Assembly (NCBI GenBank): GCA_018806985.1
Contig: JADANN010000458.1
Coordinates: 1-64,000, forward strand
DNA from: Angiostrongylus vasorum
Taxonomy: Eukaryota > Nematoda > Chromadorea > Rhabditida > Metastrongylidae
DNA: 64,000 bases
Direction: 5' to 3'
The notes under the pieces were generated by a model that did no database searches, was not told the origin of the DNA, and saw only the letters and a program-made list of their open reading frames with translations. Below, one piece after another: positions 60,003 to 64,000 of this stretch. The first letter of the stretch is position 1, and each line of letters opens with the position of its first letter. The translations under genes and the position numbers were made by a program.

Positions 60003-60600
60003 TATGATGCTGAGATATTTGCGAAACCGCGCACCTCAGGAGTTTGGCGACGGGGATCGAACCTCGTTATTACCCTTTCCGCCGGCTAACGTGTTCACCA
60101 CCCAGATCGATCCCATTGACGGGTACTTGGTGATAAAAGGACAAAGCTCTCGGCGTAGGTCAATTCCTGAAGGATGCGCCGTGCATTCGACTTCATTAAG
60201 CATCGTTTGGAGGTGATCGAATGCATATCTGGCCTTTACAATAACTCACGGTAGCCTAAAGATGTATCGAGCCAGGGCTGCTATCCTCGGTACTCATTTT
60301 CCCACCCTGGAGAGATGGAAGGCTTGGTGGGTCATGGGCATGGGAATCGATTCCACGTGTGTGCTGCAGGGCGCCTCCGACCATTGCGCCACACGCGCTC
60401 CATGCCGAGAGCGCCAATTAAACACGGCTGAGATGAAGACGAAACGAAGGACAAGCATGGCGTGGTGGTGAACACGTTAGCCCCTGGAAAAAAATGATGA
60501 CGAGGCTCGATCACTGCAGCAGACACATGAGGTCCGGACTTTTGCAAATATTTCGGCGTCGCTGTCGTTGTACTTGATATCACACTCTGCCATGCCACGG
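60003..60600. repeat. SINE composite: family 2, family 1, family 2 inverted
   Basis: 60003-60112 is family 2 in minus sense. 60118-60415 is family 1 in minus sense, with A-box-like TGGCGCAATGGTCGG and B-box-like GGAATCGATTCC. 60430-60600 is family 2 in plus sense. The outer parts are inverted relative to each other, as in the palindromic pair at 29764-30125, so the unit could be one fold-back insertion that trapped or carries family 1. Confidence 0.65.
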
Positions 60601-63370
60601 ATCCCCTCATATGAAGCATCCCGATAGCCGGTTAGTCGCAAGGCTATGTAGCGCGTCGCCAAGTGGCGAATATGGGGTTAATCGCGTACCAAAAGCTACC
60701 TTTGCTTCCCTGAGACGCAGATGGATCCAGGGGGATGGACTCCCTCCTTCTGCTGCGTTGAATAGGCACACGCCTGCTATGTTAACGAAAACATATTCGT
60801 GCATGCAGAAGTGGATGTGTTCTCACTTATGCCAAATGTATTCTACAAGTAAGCTTGGCCATAAGCCTGAACATCGATTGATTCGAACAGCTTACAACCC
60901 GAGTCGGACGTTTACGATTAAAAAGATGTGGATCAATTCCGGCTTTGACAATGTTCGTCGTTTACGCGCCGACAACAAACTATGACGAAGAAGAAGTCGA
61001 AGCTTTCTACATGGACTTGGAGAACTTCTGCAGAGAAGATCACACATTCCTCAAGGTCATCATTGGAGATCTCAACACCAAGACTGGTGGACGACCAAGA
61101 CCATCCATGGTAACTCGCAATTCCTGAAGCCCCACCTTCAACGCTGGACGTGGGAGTCACCCAACGGAGAGTACGATAACGAAACATTCCACATAACAGT
61201 AAATAGAAGGTTTGGCAAACCGATGTCGTTGTTGTCCCAAAATTCTGCACGGGATTAGACCACCGTCTCCTTCGTGCTAGATTCTATTTCTCGCGGTAAG
61301 GAGAAAAAGCCGCTAAATTCAAAAACCGAAGTCCCAGAACCACCGCAAACTGGGGCTTATTCAACTCATTAGTCGGCTGTTGGGAATATGCTGTTGTCGA
61401 TAACATCGACGAAGAACACGATCGGCTCATTCAACATCTTCACGTTAGCGCTATGAAAGCTGAGAGTTCGAAAGCTACCAAGAGACATATGTCTCTAGAA
61501 ACACTCGAGCTAATACGCCAGCATGGAATCGCACGAGCTGCAGGCAACCGCGAACTAACGCCCGAACTTTCAAAACAATGCACACAGGCGATAAAAGAAG
61601 ATCTTAAAGAGCGAAGAGCAGCAGTAATGGTCGAAGCTGCAGAGGCTGGGAAAAGTATTCGCAAAGCCCACCGAAGCTTCGCCAATTACAAGACCAAAAC
61701 GATTACACTCCGGCGCCCAGACGGAACAGTTACAGCGTCCAGAAAGGCAATGGAGAAAATTATTCACGAATACTACTCGGATCTCTTCGATTGCCACGTC
61801 CTTCTTCCGTCATATGAAATAAAAGAGGAGGCATATGTTGTACCACCAATTCTCCCTTCCAAAATCGGGCATGCCATTTCGTCGGTGAAAAATGGAACAA
61901 CACCAGGTCCGGACAGGATAAGACCAGAACACCTGAAGAACCTTCTGCCAGTCCTCATAAACACACTGGCTCGGCTCTCAACACGTTACCCGTCTGAAAG
62001 CAAGGTCCATACTCAGTGGAAGACCAGCAAGACCGTGTTATTGTTCAAGAAGGGTGACCTACACGATATAGGCAACTATCGCCCAATCTGCTTACTGTCT
62101 GTCGTCTACAAGCTTTTCACTCGAGTCATTTTAAACAGGATTGATAGAACACTGAACGAATGAAAGCCATGTGAGCAACCAGGGTTTCGAAAAGGATTTA
62201 GTAAGATGGACCACATCCACGCAATAACAAGACTCATTGAAGTATCGCGAGAGTACAAAAGGCTCTGCCTCAGTTTCATCGATTTAAAAAAGGCCTTTGA
62301 CTCAGTTGAGATATGAGCAATCATGGAAGCCCTTGATGGTCAAGGAGTCCCTACTCAGTACATAAAGATTGTTGGTGAGCTGTACAAAAATTTCACAGCC
62401 AGGATATCACCATTCTACAACGATATTAACATTGACGTCAAAAGAGGGGTTACGCAAGGCGATACCATCTCGCCAAATTATTTACTACCACACTCCAGAA
62501 CGTCATGCGAAAGTTGGAAAGGGATAATACGGGAGTGAAAATCGATGGTTGGCAGTTACATCATCTTCGCTTTGCTGATGACATAGTCCTTATAACACCA
62601 AACATTAGCCAAGCGGGACGTATGCTTGCCAACTTTGATAAAGACGATGTTCATGAAGAACGGATTGGTTTCGTATGCCCCCTTCACGCCCAACAGAACG
62701 AATATCTCCGAATGCTCCAGTTATGTCTATCTTGGTCGGGAAATCAACATGTTGAACGACATAGCTCCACAGCCGAGCAGAAGGAAACGAGCAGCTTGGC
62801 GAGCTTTCAGGAGCATCGAGAATGTCGTGAACAGGGTAAAACACTCGACTCCGTGCCCACCTTTTCGACTCAACGGTACTTCCTGCCTAACGCATGCGTC
62901 AGAAACCTGGTCGATGCATAAGCAGGATGTAAGATCACTCAGCGTTATCGAACGCGCAGTTGAAAGGGTGATGCTAGGAGTATCCCGTTTCACACAAGTA
63001 AGGGAAAGGATCCGAAGCTCTGACCTGCGTCAACGATCAAAAATCAAAGATGCTGTTCTGTACGCCAAACAATCGAAGAGAAGATGGGCCGGATACGTAG
63101 TGCGTATGAATGAGAAACGATGGATAAGAGCCGTTAGTGACTGGGTTGCTCGAAACGTTAAACGCACTGCAGGAAGATCGCAGACTTGTTGGTCGGCGTT
63201 CTTCACGAAAAGCGTAGAAGAAAGATATGATGTTCGACGAGTCCCCAGAGCCAGCAGAACCCACTGGGCCGTTTGCACGCGACAGAGAAAAATGGAAGAT
63301 TTACTGGCACCCACCCGCTCGAGTCACTGGACAATCAACAGGACTACAGGTGGTACAGGTGATACCCTGC
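60597..63370 (+). mobile_element. Degenerate RTE-type retrotransposon, copy 2
   Basis: Leader to ~60860, then a deletion removing the endonuclease N-terminus. Endonuclease end FVVYAP and GDLNTKTGG lies at 60945-61090, RT at 61453-62163 ([32 protein letters not shown]) and 62220-62640 (FIDLKKAFDSVE, then FADDIVLI), C-terminal domain at 62626-63387 (RWAGYVVRMNEKRW). Stops at 62161 and 62314 and shifts near 62500 and 62640 break the frame. It is better preserved downstream than copy 1. Confidence 0.87.
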
Positions 63371-63439
63371 CATGGAAAAAAGAATAGCCACTAAATAAAA
63401 AGTGATTACTCTACTTTTATTATATATCGCTACTTTCTT

Positions 63440-63730
63440 TATTAACATACATTGTTACTATGCATTATTTGCTCAAAACAGCTAACGTTTTCGCAAATTT
63501 CGCCTTCTTTGGAGTCAAGAAAGGATAGGATAGCCGTACCGTAGTCTACCGAACACCTCCATAATATCAATAGAAAAGCCACAATATCTAACTTTCAATC
63601 CCATTAGATATGAAACATCTTCTTCACACATTCTCCACCCCTTGTGATTCTTTCACTGAATATCCACGTGGAGATCAGCCGTACGGTTATTCATCAATGC
63701 CGAGGTTAATAGAAAGTCAGTCTTGGGAAT
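63440..63730 (+). mobile_element. Fold-back PLE remnant
   Basis: The left part is a minus-sense tail (AACAGCTAACG, TTTCGCCTTCTTTGGAGTC, a mutated ribozyme core). The right part ends in plus sense with AATGCCGAGGTTAATAGAAAG and TCTTGGGA, the PLE tip. Same opposed arrangement as at 40445, 43790 and 57256. Confidence 0.6.
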
Positions 63731-64000
63731 TAAAGTTCTAAAGCTTTCCAATGTCGAAATTCTTCGATTTTCGATCTGTTGAGATATTCACTAAATGTCT
63801 TCACATGCAAGGTCTGATTTATCACAAAATTTATCGGTTATTTTAATTTTAAAGTTTAAGCAGTACTTTTTGTTATAACATATCTAATCGTGTTCCGGTG
63901 CAAAATTCTCAGCTCCTCCTTGCTTTACTCCTCGGCGTCGTACTCCGGTATTTCATATCATAGCAAACATCCCATGAAAACCATGTTGGAAGAACATTAA
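63731..64000. other. No gene recognised at the right edge
   Basis: Short frames only. Confidence 0.4.

Overview
The window is nuclear DNA of a parasitic nematode, most likely a strongylid or hookworm-type worm. The evidence is short 40-60 bp introns with TTTCAG acceptors, a trans-splice-type acceptor one base before a start codon, saposin-B and PSTAIRE CDK genes cut into small exons, and abundant degraded RTE, Penelope-like and mariner elements. The species is inferred from style only.

Region 1 (1-23320) is a tandem array of about 122 units of ~190 bp. Each unit carries a tRNA-Thr(CGT) gene or gene relic on the minus strand plus a ~118 bp spacer. The array runs off the left edge and decays at the right edge into a broken 5' piece of an RTE retrotransposon. 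Only three copies match the ideal cloverleaf exactly (3043, 9627, 11178). Two linked classes exist: about 37 copies with a TTTT stop and a CAATCC-type T arm, and about 76 with only TTT and a CAATACT T arm. Blocks of about nine units (~1.6 kb) recur nearly unchanged.

Region 2 (23.3-26.6 kb) holds the RTE fragment, a 360-bp inverted-repeat pair and gene-poor DNA. Region 3 (26.6-41 kb) is one minus-strand CDK1-type kinase gene with eight exons visible. Its large introns hold an RTE copy, tRNA-like SINEs and a complete 4.2-kb Penelope-like element (PLE) with 13-bp target duplications, an inverted 5' end and hammerhead ribozyme motifs. Two kinase exons each carry a one-base homopolymer shift, and so do several points of the PLE, so either the gene is dead or the assembly has homopolymer errors.

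Region 4 (40.4-52.5 kb) is repeat-rich, with fold-back PLE remnants, a 370-bp inverted pair, SINE copies and an 8-bp minisatellite; no protein gene was recognised. Region 5 (52.6-58.4 kb) is a plus-strand secreted saposin-like gene with two complete SapB domains and one further SapB half-domain exon downstream. Region 6 (57.2-64 kb) holds a solo fold-back PLE with target duplication, a dead mariner, a SINE composite, a second RTE copy and a last PLE fold-back.

The main points for follow-up are the tRNA-Thr array with its two co-segregating classes, and the repeated fold-back architecture of the ribozyme-bearing PLE family.
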